Numbered from the stretch's first letter, positions 1 to 8,617 are shown. The stretch is 35,055 nt of DNA from Paracoccaceae bacterium (GCA_013139635.1 WTAL01000030.1:1-35055), one strand, 5' to 3'. Program-made: numbers and translations. Notes: generated from the sequence alone by a model not told the origin.

Positions 1-1176
1 CGCTATGACCCTGAGCCTTCGCCCTATAATGAATTTCTGAAAGCCAAAGGCTATGCCGGAGAAAACCCGTGGCACGACCACGCAAATTCAGCGGAAATTG
101 ACGGCGATATTGCCTCTGGCTGGCTGATGCAGCACGCCGACAAGCCCGCCAATATCGCCGAGGAAGATAGCGAAACCCCGTGGCTCACCACCCGCGCGAT
201 TGATTTTCTTGAGAGTGACGCCGCCAAAGAGCCTTGGATGGCACATCTCAGCTTCGTCAAGCCCCATTGGCCCTATATCGTCCCCGCGCCCTATCACAAT
301 ATGTATGGGCATAACGCCATTCAACCGGTGAACCGCGCTGACGCCGAACTGGACGATATGCATCCGGTTTACGCCGCCTTTCATAACAACCCGATAGGGC
401 AGGCCTTCTCGCGTGATGAAGTCCGGGAAAAAGTTATTCCCGCCTATATGGGCCTGATCAAGCAGTGTGATGACCAGCTCGGGCGGCTCTTGGATCACCT
501 AGAAGCCACTGGCCGGATGGAAGACACCATGATCGTGCTGACCTCTGACCATGGCGATTATCTAGGGGACCACTGGCTCGGCGAAAAAGATCTTTTTCAT
601 GCGCCCTCCGTTAAGGTGCCGCTCATCATCTATAACCCAAGCGGAAAGCCCGGCCAAGTGGTGGATGATCTGGTGGAAAGCATAGACCTTGCCCCAACCT
701 TTGTTGAGGCCATGGGCGGCAAAACCCCAAACCACATTCTGGAAGGCCGTTCGCTGTGGCCCTTGCTGCGGGGAGAAGCCCCCGCTTGGCGTGACTATGT
801 CATCAGTGAATACGACTATTCCGCTACGGGTATTCGCGAGGCTGTCAGCGTATCCACCCAAGACGCCCGCCTGTTTATGGTCGCCGACCAACGCTACACC
901 TTTATGCACGCCGAAGGCGGATTTCGCCCCATGCTATTTGACCGTATCAATGACCCAAACGAACTAAATGACCTCGGCAGCTGCCCTGATCACAGCAAGA
1001 CCATAGCGAAAATGTATGAACGCCTAAATCAATGGTCACGCAGGCCAAGCCAACGCACCACAAAATCACAGGCCGAAATTCTCGCAAAGGGCGGAAATAC
1101 TGGGGTCATCATCGGGGCGTATGACGAACAAGACGTAACCTCTGAAGATATGACAAAATATCGAGGGAAACCCTGA
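1..1176 (+). CDS. Sulfatase-family hydrolase, phosphonate monoester hydrolase-like (5' end outside window)
   Basis: The frame is open from the first base and stops with TGA at 1174-1176, giving at least 391 residues of C-terminal sequence. The segment SFVKPHWPYIVP and the later LTSDHGDYLGDHWLGEK motif (about residues 181-196 of the visible part) match the alkaline-phosphatase superfamily. The Asp-His pair in SDHGD is a typical metal ligand, and the combination is most like phosphonate monoester hydrolases and arylsulfatases. The N-terminal Cys/Ser-x-Pro-x-Arg nucleophile site lies before the window and cannot be checked. Such enzymes hydrolyse sulfate, phosphate or phosphonate monoesters. The substrate cannot be told from this fragment. 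The gene converges on the zinc-ribbon gene across a strongly palindromic gap. Confidence 0.85.
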   Translation, partial: RYDPEPSPYNEFLKAKGYAGENPWHDHANSAEIDGDIASGWLMQHADKPANIAEEDSETPWLTTRAIDFLESDAAKEPWMAHLSFVKPHWPYIVPAPYHNMYGHNAIQPVNRADAELDDMHPVYAAFHNNPIGQAFSRDEVREKVIPAYMGLIKQCDDQLGRLLDHLEATGRMEDTMIVLTSDHGDYLGDHWLGEKDLFHAPSVKVPLIIYNPSGKPGQVVDDLVESIDLAPTFVEAMGGKTPNHILEGRSLWPLLRGEAPAWRDYVISEYDYSATGIREAVSVSTQDARLFMVADQRYTFMHAEGGFRPMLFDRINDPNELNDLGSCPDHSKTIAKMYERLNQWSRRPSQRTTKSQAEILAKGGNTGVIIGAYDEQDVTSEDMTKYRGKP

Positions 1177-1191
1177 GCCCCTAGGGCGAAG

Positions 1192-1253
1192 CGCGCCGCG
1201 CGAGGGGGGCAAACAGGGGCACCGCCCCGCCTTTGCTCCCCGAGCGCGGCGCG
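1192..1253. repeat. Large GC-rich hairpin downstream of the sulfatase gene
   Basis: A roughly 62-base inverted repeat starts 15 bases after the stop codon. The outer arms CGCGCCGCGC (1192-1201) and GCGCGGCGCG (1244-1253) are perfectly complementary. After a two-base mismatch, GGGGgGCAAA (1204-1213) pairs with TTTGCtCCCC (1232-1241). The tip is GGGGC-acc-GCCCC (1216-1228). There is no U run directly after it, so it may be a 3'-end stabiliser or part of a composite terminator rather than a simple terminator. Confidence 0.75.
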
Positions 1254-1283
1254 AGGCCAGAGCTGCCCTACAGCGCCGAGCTT

Positions 1284-1384
1284 GCTTTTTCTCCTAGGGG
1301 GGCTATACGAGCAATTTGTACGCAAAATTGCGCATTAAAATCGCCCCCCGTCGAAAAAGCACATTTTTTAACAAGTAAAAAATG
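1284..1384. terminator. Nested palindrome plus AT hairpin between convergent genes (putative bidirectional terminator)
   Basis: Three nested arm pairs are visible: GCTTTTTC (1284-1291) with GAAAAAGC (1353-1360), GGGGGGC (1297-1303) with GCCCCCC (1343-1349), and GCAATTT (1311-1317) with AAATTGC (1325-1331). Immediately after lies a perfect 9-base-pair hairpin, CATTTTTTA (1362-1370), loop ACAAG, TAAAAAATG (1376-1384). T runs are present on either strand next to the stems, so a terminator serving both the sulfatase gene and the opposing zinc-ribbon gene is plausible. The function is inferred from position and structure only. Confidence 0.6.
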
Positions 1385-1421
1385 CCTGCCGCTGGCCGTG
1401 GCCTCGCTGCGCTCGGTGCCG

Positions 1422-2570
1422 CTAGTCTTTGAACCAATCCCCTTCATCAGAAGCTTGATAGAGATACGGCGTAATATTCGGCCCCGTGCTCACCGAAATC
1501 AGCCCGCCAACAACCACCATCGAGATAAATCCAACCAAAGCCCCGACCGCCAGTTTCTTCTTTGAGAACGGTCGCTGTCCATAAACCTTCCCCGTTTGCC
1601 CGTTCACTGACATCCGGTATCGCTCACCCTCAAGCGTATAATGGGTAATCCAGACCGGCAGCAAAATGTGCTTAAAGGTTTCCTTTGAGAAACCCGTATC
1701 TGCCGAGCTGATAATCTGCTTGCTCCCGCCAATATCAGCCCTGACCCAGTCGCGAATTTTGGCGCGCATAAACACTTGGCTCTCGTTATAGCCTTCCTCC
1801 AGCCCAAAGGTGTGGTTCTCGGCCCGAAACCCCGCCAAAAACTCGGTTTGGTAGGTCTCCAGATCCCGCAGCGGCCAAGGGGCCAACGCGTCTTTAAACT
1901 CCACCGAAACCGATTGCGAGCCGGATACCAGCACATCGTCAAAGCTCCCGCTCACCGTGCCCGAAACCCGCGTCCAATGAATACGGCGATTTTTGCCCGA
2001 GCCGCGATAGTCTCCGCGCTTGCCAGTGTAGGCGGTGCTGGTATAGGCGTCATAGGTCCATGTCGGCACATAGATACCATTGAAGTTCTCTTTTGCTGAA
2101 TCTTCGGTGATCCCATCGGGCGCAAACCAGCGGGAAAGCAGCCATGTGTGCATAAGCTCATGTGCTTCTTTAACCTGAATTTTAAACGGAAGCAGCCCTT
2201 GCGGAACGATATTGCGTTGCATCGTTACGTCGGCCACAATCGCTGAGTCACAAAACGGGCAGAGTCGCGAGTGTTCGTCTGAATCAAACTCCACGCTCGC
2301 GCCGCAGGTCGTGCAATTTAGCGACGGGGTTTCCACGGTTTCCAGCGTGGCCCCACTGGCGATCTGGCTTCGGAGGTCGTGCTCTTCCTGCGCGGCTTCG
2401 TCGTCCAAATGCGGCACGTCAACTTCGGCTTCGCAATGGGTGCATTTCAGGGCTTCCGCACCGGGGTCAAAGCGCAGGTCCGCGCCGCAATTGGGGCAGG
2501 GAAACGCGCGTTTATCGGCTTTAGCTTGCGGCGTATCGGCAGAAGGCGGTGGGGGAGGTGTTTGGCTCAT
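1422..2570 (-). CDS. Zinc-ribbon membrane protein, function unknown
   Basis: A 382-residue protein with a Pro-rich N-terminus followed by two four-cysteine zinc ribbons: Cys25/28 with Cys43/46 and Cys86/89 with Cys104/107. A long soluble middle part (about 120-330) follows, and one hydrophobic segment lies near the C-terminus (about 340-362), so it is probably anchored by a single C-terminal helix. It resembles the conserved proteins often annotated as TFIIB-type zinc-finger or primosomal-N'-like zinc-ribbon proteins, but it has no helicase motif. It starts two bases after the stop of the small membrane protein gene and is surely co-transcribed with it. No biochemical role can be assigned. 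Confidence 0.8.
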   Translation of the reverse strand: MSQTPPPPPSADTPQAKADKRAFPCPNCGADLRFDPGAEALKCTHCEAEVDVPHLDDEAAQEEHDLRSQIASGATLETVETPSLNCTTCGASVEFDSDEHSRLCPFCDSAIVADVTMQRNIVPQGLLPFKIQVKEAHELMHTWLLSRWFAPDGITEDSAKENFNGIYVPTWTYDAYTSTAYTGKRGDYRGSGKNRRIHWTRVSGTVSGSFDDVLVSGSQSVSVEFKDALAPWPLRDLETYQTEFLAGFRAENHTFGLEEGYNESQVFMRAKIRDWVRADIGGSKQIISSADTGFSKETFKHILLPVWITHYTLEGERYRMSVNGQTGKVYGQRPFSKKKLAVGALVGFISMVVVGGLISVSTGPNITPYLYQASDEGDWFKD

Positions 2571-2572
2571 AT

Positions 2573-2875
2573 CTAATTCCTCGACGCCGATTCCATGATT
2601 TTTTCTATCCGGTAGGCCAGCGCATCTTGGGCATATTCAATATTGCCCGCGCGAAGCCAATCCACAAAAAAGCTCCAGATTACAATCGCCGCGAGCGACC
2701 AAACCAAAGCCCCGAGCCAGCCGCGGGTTTTTTCCCGCCGCGTCATGCTATCGCCCTTAAATTCCCGATGTCCTTCAATGGACAAGGTTAGCGATTTTAG
2801 CAGCGGGATTCCGATGAGGGCCATGCCGCCCATCACAATCAGCAACGATCCCGCAAACTGCACCCAACTATCCAT
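2573..2875 (-). CDS. Small membrane protein, function unknown
   Basis: A 100-residue protein with two hydrophobic segments (about residues 7-25 and 53-71) separated by a charged loop containing MTRREKTRG. It precedes the zinc-ribbon membrane protein on the same strand with only two bases between them, so the two probably form an operon and may act together at the membrane. The ATG at 2875 is preceded by GAGG on the minus strand. I do not recognise a family. Confidence 0.7.
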   Translation of the reverse strand: MDSWVQFAGSLLIVMGGMALIGIPLLKSLTLSIEGHREFKGDSMTRREKTRGWLGALVWSLAAIVIWSFFVDWLRAGNIEYAQDALAYRIEKIMESASRN

Positions 2876-2891
2876 TAGAAAAACCTCACAT

Positions 2892-2925
2892 AAAAAAACC
2901 CGCCCCGCGTGTGCGGGACGGGTTT
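2892..2925 (-). terminator. Intrinsic terminator of the pyrimidine/ABC gene run
   Basis: AAACCCGCCCCGC (2896-2908) pairs with GCGGGACGGGTTT (2913-2925) through a GTGT loop with one C-A mismatch. Read on the minus strand, the stem is followed by seven T residues (complement of the A run at 2892-2898). It lies 20 bases past the stop of the substrate-binding protein gene, which is the classic form of a rho-independent terminator for the minus-strand run. Confidence 0.9.
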
Positions 2926-2945
2926 ATACCTATCACTTTTTCAGC

Positions 2946-3935
2946 TTAGTTCAATGCTGCGTCGGTGATAATGTGAGTGAAAGCACCCTCTGGAGCGGCT
3001 GTGATCACAGGGTCATCGCCACCCGCTAGAAGCGAGTCAACGGTGCGCTGGTAGTCAGCTTCATCCAAAGTACCGTTAGAGCCAGCTGTTAGCTTGGCAA
3101 TTTCGCCCATCATGCGGGTCTGGTGCTCAATGGTTTGCGCGCCGGTTTCGTCATACTCGATAACGATGGCAGCAGCGGCATCTGGATTCTCTTCAGCCCA
3201 TTTCCAGCCAGCCATAGAAGCGCGCACAAAGCGGGTCATCCGGTCAACAAACTCTGGGTCTGAAAGGTTTTCTTCCAGCACATAGAGGCCGTCTTCCAGT
3301 GTAGCAACACCTTGATCTTGGTACTTAAACACGATCAGCTCTTCAGGCGTCAGGCCCGCATCAATGATCTGCCAATACTCATTATATGTCATGGTAGACA
3401 CACAAGCGGCTTGGCCTTGCAAGATAGGATCCACATTAAAGCCCTGCTTCAGAACCGTTACGCCATCATCCCCGCCATCGGTGGAAAGGCCCAGATGCGC
3501 CATCCATGAAAGGAACGGGAATTCGTTGCCGTAGAACCAAACGCCCAGCGTTTCGCCAGCGAAATCTGCCGTGGTTTCAATGCCCGCATCGCGGCGGCAC
3601 GTTAGCATCATGCCGGATGATTTAAACGGCTGCGCGATGTTTACCAGCGCAAGGCCTTTTTCACGGGCGGAAAGCGCGGAAGGCATCCAGTCTACCACCA
3701 CATCAGCACCGCCACCGGCGATAACCTGTGAAGGCGCAACATCAGGGCCACCGGCCTTAATCTCAACATTCAGGCCTTCGTCGTCATAATAGCCGTTTTC
3801 CAGTGCTACATAATAGCCCGCAAACTGCGCTTGCGTTACCCATTTCAGCTGTAGCGTCACATCGTCAGCCGCGTGTGCCGCAAAGCCGCCCAGTGCCAAG
3901 GCACCTGAAAGCAGGCCTGTTTTTACTATATTCAT
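2946..3935 (-). CDS. ABC transporter substrate-binding protein, NMT1/THI5 type
   Basis: A 329-residue periplasmic binding protein. I start it at ATG 3935 (MNIVKTGLLS) because GGGAGA lies just upstream on the minus strand and this begins a clean signal peptide cleaved near AHA-ADD; a longer frame adds ten residues with no better site. The mature start, LQLKWVTQAQFAGYYVA, is characteristic of the NMT1/THI5 family, which binds pyrimidine precursors and other small N-containing compounds. It follows two permease genes and an ATPase gene, and sits in a locus with dihydropyrimidinase and carbamoylase. A pyrimidine base, or a dihydro- or hydantoin-like compound, is therefore the inferred ligand. It is the last gene before the terminator. 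Confidence 0.9.
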   Translation of the reverse strand: MNIVKTGLLSGALALGGFAAHAADDVTLQLKWVTQAQFAGYYVALENGYYDDEGLNVEIKAGGPDVAPSQVIAGGGADVVVDWMPSALSAREKGLALVNIAQPFKSSGMMLTCRRDAGIETTADFAGETLGVWFYGNEFPFLSWMAHLGLSTDGGDDGVTVLKQGFNVDPILQGQAACVSTMTYNEYWQIIDAGLTPEELIVFKYQDQGVATLEDGLYVLEENLSDPEFVDRMTRFVRASMAGWKWAEENPDAAAAIVIEYDETGAQTIEHQTRMMGEIAKLTAGSNGTLDEADYQRTVDSLLAGGDDPVITAAPEGAFTHIITDAALN

Positions 3936-3961
3936 TGTATTCTCCCTTGTTGGTGGCCCCA

Positions 3962-4801
3962 TCACTTACGTTGCGACGGGTGCCAAAAAGTAGCTTTACG
4001 CTCAATGAGCGCAACGATACCATAAAATGCAGATCCGGCAACCGCCGCAACCACAATTTCTGCCCAGACCAGATCCAGCTCAAGCCGCCCTGCTCCGGTT
4101 GAAATCCTAAAGCCCATGCCCACGATGGGCGAGCCAAAGAACTCGGCGACAATTGCGCCAATGAGGGCTAGGGTACTCGCTATTTTTAAACCATTAAAAA
4201 TAAAAGGCGCGGCGGCTGGCAGGCGGAGCTTAAACAAGCTCTGCCAATAGCTGGCCGCATAAGTGCGCATTAAGTCTTTCTGCATTTTGTCTGCGGCGTC
4301 AAGCCCTTGCACCGTATTTATCAGGATCGGAAAGAAGATCATGATAACCACCACAGCGGCTTTTGAGTGCCAGTCAAAGCCAAACCACATGACCAAAATC
4401 GGGGCCATGCCAATAATCGGCAGTGCGGCCACAAAGTTGCCTATCGGCAGCAGCCCCCTCTTCAGAAAGTCTGAGCGGTCTATCGCCAGCGCCGTTAAAA
4501 ACGCCGCGGCACACCCCATAGCATAGCCCGTGAGCACGCCTTTCATAAAGGTTTGGATGAAGTCCGCCGCCAAAATGTCGGTGGAGGTGGCAAAAGCGTT
4601 AATGATCATGGAAGGCGGAGGCAAAATTACCGGAGAAATCCCTGAGCCGCGCACAATTAGCTCCCACATAATCACCAGCGTGATGCCAAAGATAATGGCC
4701 GAAACGATGCTCTGCCAACGCCCGGGCTTTTGGTGCGATATCCAAATGTTAAGGCCCCAGCCAATGGCCCACACCACCAGCGCTGCTAAAATAAGGGTCA
4801 T
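3962..4801 (-). CDS. ABC transporter permease, SsuC/TauC/ThiX-like
   Basis: A 279-residue inner-membrane permease of the BPD_transp_1 type, with about six to seven hydrophobic segments. The cytoplasmic coupling region is around DAADKMQKDLMRTYAASYWQ, with the family pattern LPAAAPFIFNGLKI following. Its ATG (4801) overlaps the stop of the upstream permease in an ATGA arrangement (4798-4801), so translation is probably coupled. Together with the longer permease it would form a heterodimeric channel, energised by the ATPase and fed by the substrate-binding protein 26 bases downstream. Confidence 0.9.
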   Translation of the reverse strand: MTLILAALVVWAIGWGLNIWISHQKPGRWQSIVSAIIFGITLVIMWELIVRGSGISPVILPPPSMIINAFATSTDILAADFIQTFMKGVLTGYAMGCAAAFLTALAIDRSDFLKRGLLPIGNFVAALPIIGMAPILVMWFGFDWHSKAAVVVIMIFFPILINTVQGLDAADKMQKDLMRTYAASYWQSLFKLRLPAAAPFIFNGLKIASTLALIGAIVAEFFGSPIVGMGFRISTGAGRLELDLVWAEIVVAAVAGSAFYGIVALIERKATFWHPSQRK

Positions 4802-6003
4802 TGCACAAATCCCATCCGCTTTTTGGTGACGCGCTCAGCCAAGCCAACCGACGACACCAGCACCGCCGCCAAAGCCGCCGCCACAATAAGCGCGGCCCAG
4901 ATAATAAGCGTGGCGCCATAATAGTTGCCCTGAAGCATCCGCGCGCCCAAGCCACCGTCTTGGCTAATGGTCAACTCACCAACGATGGCCCCCACCAGCG
5001 AGGCCGCCACCCCGATTTTGAGTGACGTAAACAGGTAAGGCACGCTCGCGGGCAGCCGCAGCTTCCAGAAAATCTGCGCCTTGCTGGCAAACCACGTCCG
5101 CATCTGGTCAAGCTGCATCGAGTCAGGGCTACGCAGCCCTTTAACCATGCCGACGACCACGGGGAAAAAGCTCAGGTAAGCCGAAATAACCGCCTTGGGG
5201 ATCAGCCCCGAAAGGCCGACCGCGTTCAAGACCACAATAATCATCGGCGCCAACGCCAATATCGGAATGGTTTGCGAGGTGATCACCCACGGCATCACCG
5301 AGTTATCCATAGCCCTGTTATGCACAATCCCGACGGCCAGCAAAATGCCCAACCCCGTGCCAAAAACAAAGCCCAGCATGGTGGCTGAAAGCGTCAGCCA
5401 CGCGTGCCGGATTAGGTTCCTCTTATCGCCTAACACTTCGGAAATGCGCTCCAAAAAGGGGTCGCCCTCGGTCCGTTCCCACTTCTTCGCAGCCGCCGTA
5501 CCAGTCGATTTCCAAATCTCCCCCGCCACTTGGTCAGGCGTTGGCAGGCGCGGTTTTTTCTGGGACCACGTATCCGCCACCAGCTCAGAAAAGCTCAGCT
5601 CATAGCCACCACGGGTGGCTTTATCATAGGCCCAGTTTTTATTCAGCACGATGGCAAAGGCATACCAAAGCGCAAAAATTACCGTGACAACGTATAAGAT
5701 TGCGACAAAAGAAAACAATTTTTTATCAGGTAGAGGTCTTATTTTACTTTCTTTCCACCAAGTCCAACTTTTGACAAGAAAAGCATTCACCCCGCTAAAA
5801 ATTAACACCCCCAGCACGGCAGCTGCCAATACCTTGACACCTAGATAACCGGTTCCCGATAGCCAAAGGACTGCAAACGCAGCAATAATTAGCGATGATA
5901 TCAACAGAACAGTTGAGACAATAACGCCAAAGAGCAACTGACTAACATCCATTACATCAGTCCAAATAGTTGAGATGTAGTTGTTTGTACGCAAATTACG
6001 CAT
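4798..6003 (-). CDS. ABC transporter permease with long N-terminal membrane extension
   Basis: A 401-residue permease if started at ATG 6003, which overlaps the end of the ATPase gene by eight bases; ATG 5952 (MDVSQLL) is a possible later start. The C-terminal 220 residues form a standard BPD_transp_1 permease (SQTIPILALAPMI, then LRLPASVPYLFTSLKIG). The first about 180 residues are extra: three hydrophobic stretches and a soluble loop (about 110-180) before the first canonical helix. The DNA of this extension, about 5640-6000, is visibly more AT-rich than the core. Permeases of this family usually have about 250-300 residues, so the extension is a real difference from its 279-residue partner. 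Confidence 0.88.
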   Translation of the reverse strand: MRNLRTNNYISTIWTDVMDVSQLLFGVIVSTVLLISSLIIAAFAVLWLSGTGYLGVKVLAAAVLGVLIFSGVNAFLVKSWTWWKESKIRPLPDKKLFSFVAILYVVTVIFALWYAFAIVLNKNWAYDKATRGGYELSFSELVADTWSQKKPRLPTPDQVAGEIWKSTGTAAAKKWERTEGDPFLERISEVLGDKRNLIRHAWLTLSATMLGFVFGTGLGILLAVGIVHNRAMDNSVMPWVITSQTIPILALAPMIIVVLNAVGLSGLIPKAVISAYLSFFPVVVGMVKGLRSPDSMQLDQMRTWFASKAQIFWKLRLPASVPYLFTSLKIGVAASLVGAIVGELTISQDGGLGARMLQGNYYGATLIIWAALIVAAALAAVLVSSVGLAERVTKKRMGFVQ

Positions 6004-6778
6004 CGTCTTCGTGCCCCGCCCGAAGCCCCTCACGCACACGGTGTGCGAGGTCCAAAAACTCAGGAGACTCCCGAATATCCAGCGGGCGTTCCTTGGGCAA
6101 CGTGCTCTCAATCACCTCGGTCACCCGCCCGGGGCGCGGTGACATCACCACAATTTTAGTTGAAAGGTAAACCGCTTCCGGTATCGAGTGGGTTACAAAG
6201 CCAATCGTCTTATTGGTCTTCGCCCACAGCTCCAAAAGTTGCTCGTTCAGATGGTCACGCACGATCTCGTCAAGCGCGCCAAACGGCTCGTCCATCAGCA
6301 AAATATCAGCATGAAAAGCCAGCGCCCGCGCAATGCTGGCGCGCTGCTGCATCCCGCCCGAAAGCTGCCACGGGAATTTATTTTCAAAGCCGCTCAGGTG
6401 CACAAGGTCCAAAACCTCCTCCACCAGCTGCTTTTGCTCGGCCCTAGGGATACCCATAATCTCAAGCGGTAGCTTAATATTCCCAGAAATCGTGCGCCAC
6501 GGGTAAAGCCCCGCCGCCTGAAACACAAAGCCATATGCCCGCTTGCGCCGCGCTTCCCGCGGCGTCATCCCGTTCACACACACCGTGCCGCCTGTCGGCG
6601 TCTCAAGGTCAGCCAGCACCCGTAAAAACGTAGTTTTCCCGCAGCCCGAAGGCCCAATAAAGCTGACAAACTCACCCTTATCAATGGTCAGGTCCACGTC
6701 TTTCAACGCGTGCACTGGCCCGTCATTAGTCTCAAATGTGAGGCAGAGGTTTTCGGCTTTAATTACTATATCATCCAT
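5996..6778 (-). CDS. ABC transporter ATP-binding protein, SsuB/TauB/ThiZ-like
   Basis: A 260-residue ATPase with all core motifs: Walker A GPSGCGKTT (about 42-50), Q-loop Gln87, signature LSGGMQQR (139-146), Walker B ILLMDEP (159-165), D-loop and the switch His in FVTHS. It drives import through the two downstream permeases. The start at ATG 6778 overlaps the stop of the preceding 126-residue membrane protein gene by eight bases, and its own end overlaps the next permease start, so the genes are translated as a chain. Confidence 0.95.
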   Translation of the reverse strand: MDDIVIKAENLCLTFETNDGPVHALKDVDLTIDKGEFVSFIGPSGCGKTTFLRVLADLETPTGGTVCVNGMTPREARRKRAYGFVFQAAGLYPWRTISGNIKLPLEIMGIPRAEQKQLVEEVLDLVHLSGFENKFPWQLSGGMQQRASIARALAFHADILLMDEPFGALDEIVRDHLNEQLLELWAKTNKTIGFVTHSIPEAVYLSTKIVVMSPRPGRVTEVIESTLPKERPLDIRESPEFLDLAHRVREGLRAGHEDDA

Positions 6779-7151
6779 CGATTTCTTCTTTTTTTTGAAT
6801 AGTGTGGAACACTACGGCAAGGAGCAATGCAATTGCGGCAATACTTACTATAAGTATCAAATCTGAATTATAGATACAATCTTTCCGACATTGCTTCTCA
6901 AGACCAATGCTAAAGTAGACAGTCCAAAAATCAACAATCATAACAGCGGCGGTGGCCGCCACCAATGTAGCTAACAACCGTTCAAAATAGTCTTGATCTG
7001 GCACTCGGACTAAATATGAAAATGAGAACCATAGTGCAGGAACAACAACCGCCAAATCCCAATAGTCATAGCCTTCGGAAGAGAAAACAGTGATCATAAC
7101 TACAGCGTAAACAGTCATGAGTACGCCATAACGATTGTGGCGGGCGATCAT
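6771..7151 (-). CDS. Low-GC four-helix membrane protein, unknown
   Basis: A 126-residue protein with four hydrophobic stretches (about 10-25, 32-48, 62-82 and 98-117) and a pair of nearby cysteines, CRKDC, in the third loop. No family is recognised. It sits between the dihydropyrimidinase gene (four bases away) and the ABC ATPase gene (eight-base overlap), so it is fully embedded in the pyrimidine run. Its base composition is clearly more AT-rich than either neighbour, and codon choice is less biased to G/C in third positions, which suggests a later arrival. A role as an accessory transporter subunit is possible but not shown. Confidence 0.7.
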   Translation of the reverse strand: MIARHNRYGVLMTVYAVVMITVFSSEGYDYWDLAVVVPALWFSFSYLVRVPDQDYFERLLATLVAATAAVMIVDFWTVYFSIGLEKQCRKDCIYNSDLILIVSIAAIALLLAVVFHTIQKKEEIDG

Positions 7152-7155
7152 TTAT

Positions 7156-8607
7156 TCAAACCCCGCTCGCCGGAATGCCCGAGCGCTCCACAGGCCGCGG
7201 CGCCGTCAGATCTTTCCACTTGGAAAGCGCCGTGTTCACGGTCGCATTTGCTTCACGCGCCACAAACTCACCATGGCCCTCTTGGGTTTTGATTTCCCCA
7301 TCGACCACAGCCACCTGACCACGCGTTAGCGTATAGCGCGGCAGGCCTTTCACGGCCTTACCCTCAAACACATTGTAATCAATGTTAGATTGCTGGCTGT
7401 CCGCCGAAATGGTTTTCTCCTTCTCAGGATCCCAAACCACAATATCCGCATCCGCGCCCACCATAACCGCACCCTTTTTCGGATAGCAGTTCAGGATTTT
7501 TGCGATGTTCGTAGACGTCACCGCAACAAACTCGTTCATCGTTAAACGACCTGTCGCAACGCCGTGCGTCCAAAGCATTGGCATCCGGTCTTCCAGCCCC
7601 CCAGTGCCATTCGGTATTTTGCTAAAATCCCCCACGCCAGAGCGCTTTTGCTCAGTGGTAAAGGCGCAGTGATCCGTTGCCACAACGGAAAGAGACCCGC
7701 TTTGCAGCCCCGCCCAAAGGCTATCTTGGTGCTGCTTATTTCTGAAAGGCGGGCTCATAACCCGCCGCGCCGCGTGGTCCCAATCCTTATTAAAATACTC
7801 ACTCTCGTCCAGCGTCAGGTGCTGAATCAACGGCTCCCCCCACACGCGCTTGCCCTGCATTTTCGCCCGCCGGATAGCCTCGTGGCTCTCCTCACAGGAA
7901 GTATGCACCACATAAAGCGGCGCGCCCGCCATATCAGCAATCATAATGGCGCGGTTCGTAGCCTCACCCTCCACCTGCGGCGGGCGGCTATACGCATGCG
8001 CCTCAGGCCCGTTATTACCCTCGGCCAAAAGCTGGGCCGTCAGCTCCGCCACCACATCACCGTTTTCGGCATGCACCAAGGGCGTCGCCCCCAGCTCAGC
8101 GCAGCGCTTAAATGATGAGTAAAGCTCGTCATCATTCACCATCAGCGCACCCTTATAAGCAAGGAAATGCTTAAAGGTATTAATCCCGCGCCCGACAACC
8201 TCTTTCATGTCGTCAAACACCTGCTCGCCCCACCACGTAACGGCCATGTGGAAGCTGTAATCGCAGTTCGCACGGGTAGATTTATTATCCCAGCGCTTCA
8301 GCGCATCCAGCAGGCTCTCGCCCGGATTGGGCAGCGCGAAATCAACCACCATCGTGGTGCCGCCAGCCAAACCAGCCCGCGTGCCGCTCTCAAAATCATC
8401 CGCGCTATACGTGCCCATAAACGGCATTTCTAAATGCGTATGCGGGTCAATTCCGCCGGGCATTACATAGCAGCCGGTGGCGTCCAGAACCTCGTCCCCC
8501 GAAAGGTTCGGCCCGATCTCAATAATCCGCCCGCCCTCGATCAGCACATCAGCTTTGTATGTGAGGTCTGCGGTCACAACGGTGCCGCCTTTAATTACTT
8601 TAGTCAT
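7156..8607 (-). CDS. hydA: Dihydropyrimidinase / D-hydantoinase
   Basis: A 483-residue amidohydrolase that opens the ring of dihydrouracil and dihydrothymine (or hydantoins) to N-carbamoyl amino acids. The full binuclear-metal set is present: His56 and His58 (DPHTHLE), carboxylated Lys152 (FLAYKGA), His179 (LVHAENGD), His235 (VVHTS) and Asp312 (ATDHC). Length is normal for the family. A good site, GGGAGA, precedes ATG 8607 on the minus strand. It belongs with the carbamoylase, aminotransferase and importer genes of the same run. Uracil versus hydantoin specificity cannot be read directly; the RutR-like regulators favour pyrimidines. Confidence 0.95.
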   Translation of the reverse strand: MTKVIKGGTVVTADLTYKADVLIEGGRIIEIGPNLSGDEVLDATGCYVMPGGIDPHTHLEMPFMGTYSADDFESGTRAGLAGGTTMVVDFALPNPGESLLDALKRWDNKSTRANCDYSFHMAVTWWGEQVFDDMKEVVGRGINTFKHFLAYKGALMVNDDELYSSFKRCAELGATPLVHAENGDVVAELTAQLLAEGNNGPEAHAYSRPPQVEGEATNRAIMIADMAGAPLYVVHTSCEESHEAIRRAKMQGKRVWGEPLIQHLTLDESEYFNKDWDHAARRVMSPPFRNKQHQDSLWAGLQSGSLSVVATDHCAFTTEQKRSGVGDFSKIPNGTGGLEDRMPMLWTHGVATGRLTMNEFVAVTSTNIAKILNCYPKKGAVMVGADADIVVWDPEKEKTISADSQQSNIDYNVFEGKAVKGLPRYTLTRGQVAVVDGEIKTQEGHGEFVAREANATVNTALSKWKDLTAPRPVERSGIPASGV

Positions 8608-8617
8608 GTCATTCTCC

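Noticed and set aside
1401-1416. Resemblance of GCCTCGCTGCGCTCGG to sequence near common plasmid origins
   Set aside because: The match is short and GC-rich, the flanks do not continue it, and nothing else suggests a plasmid origin.
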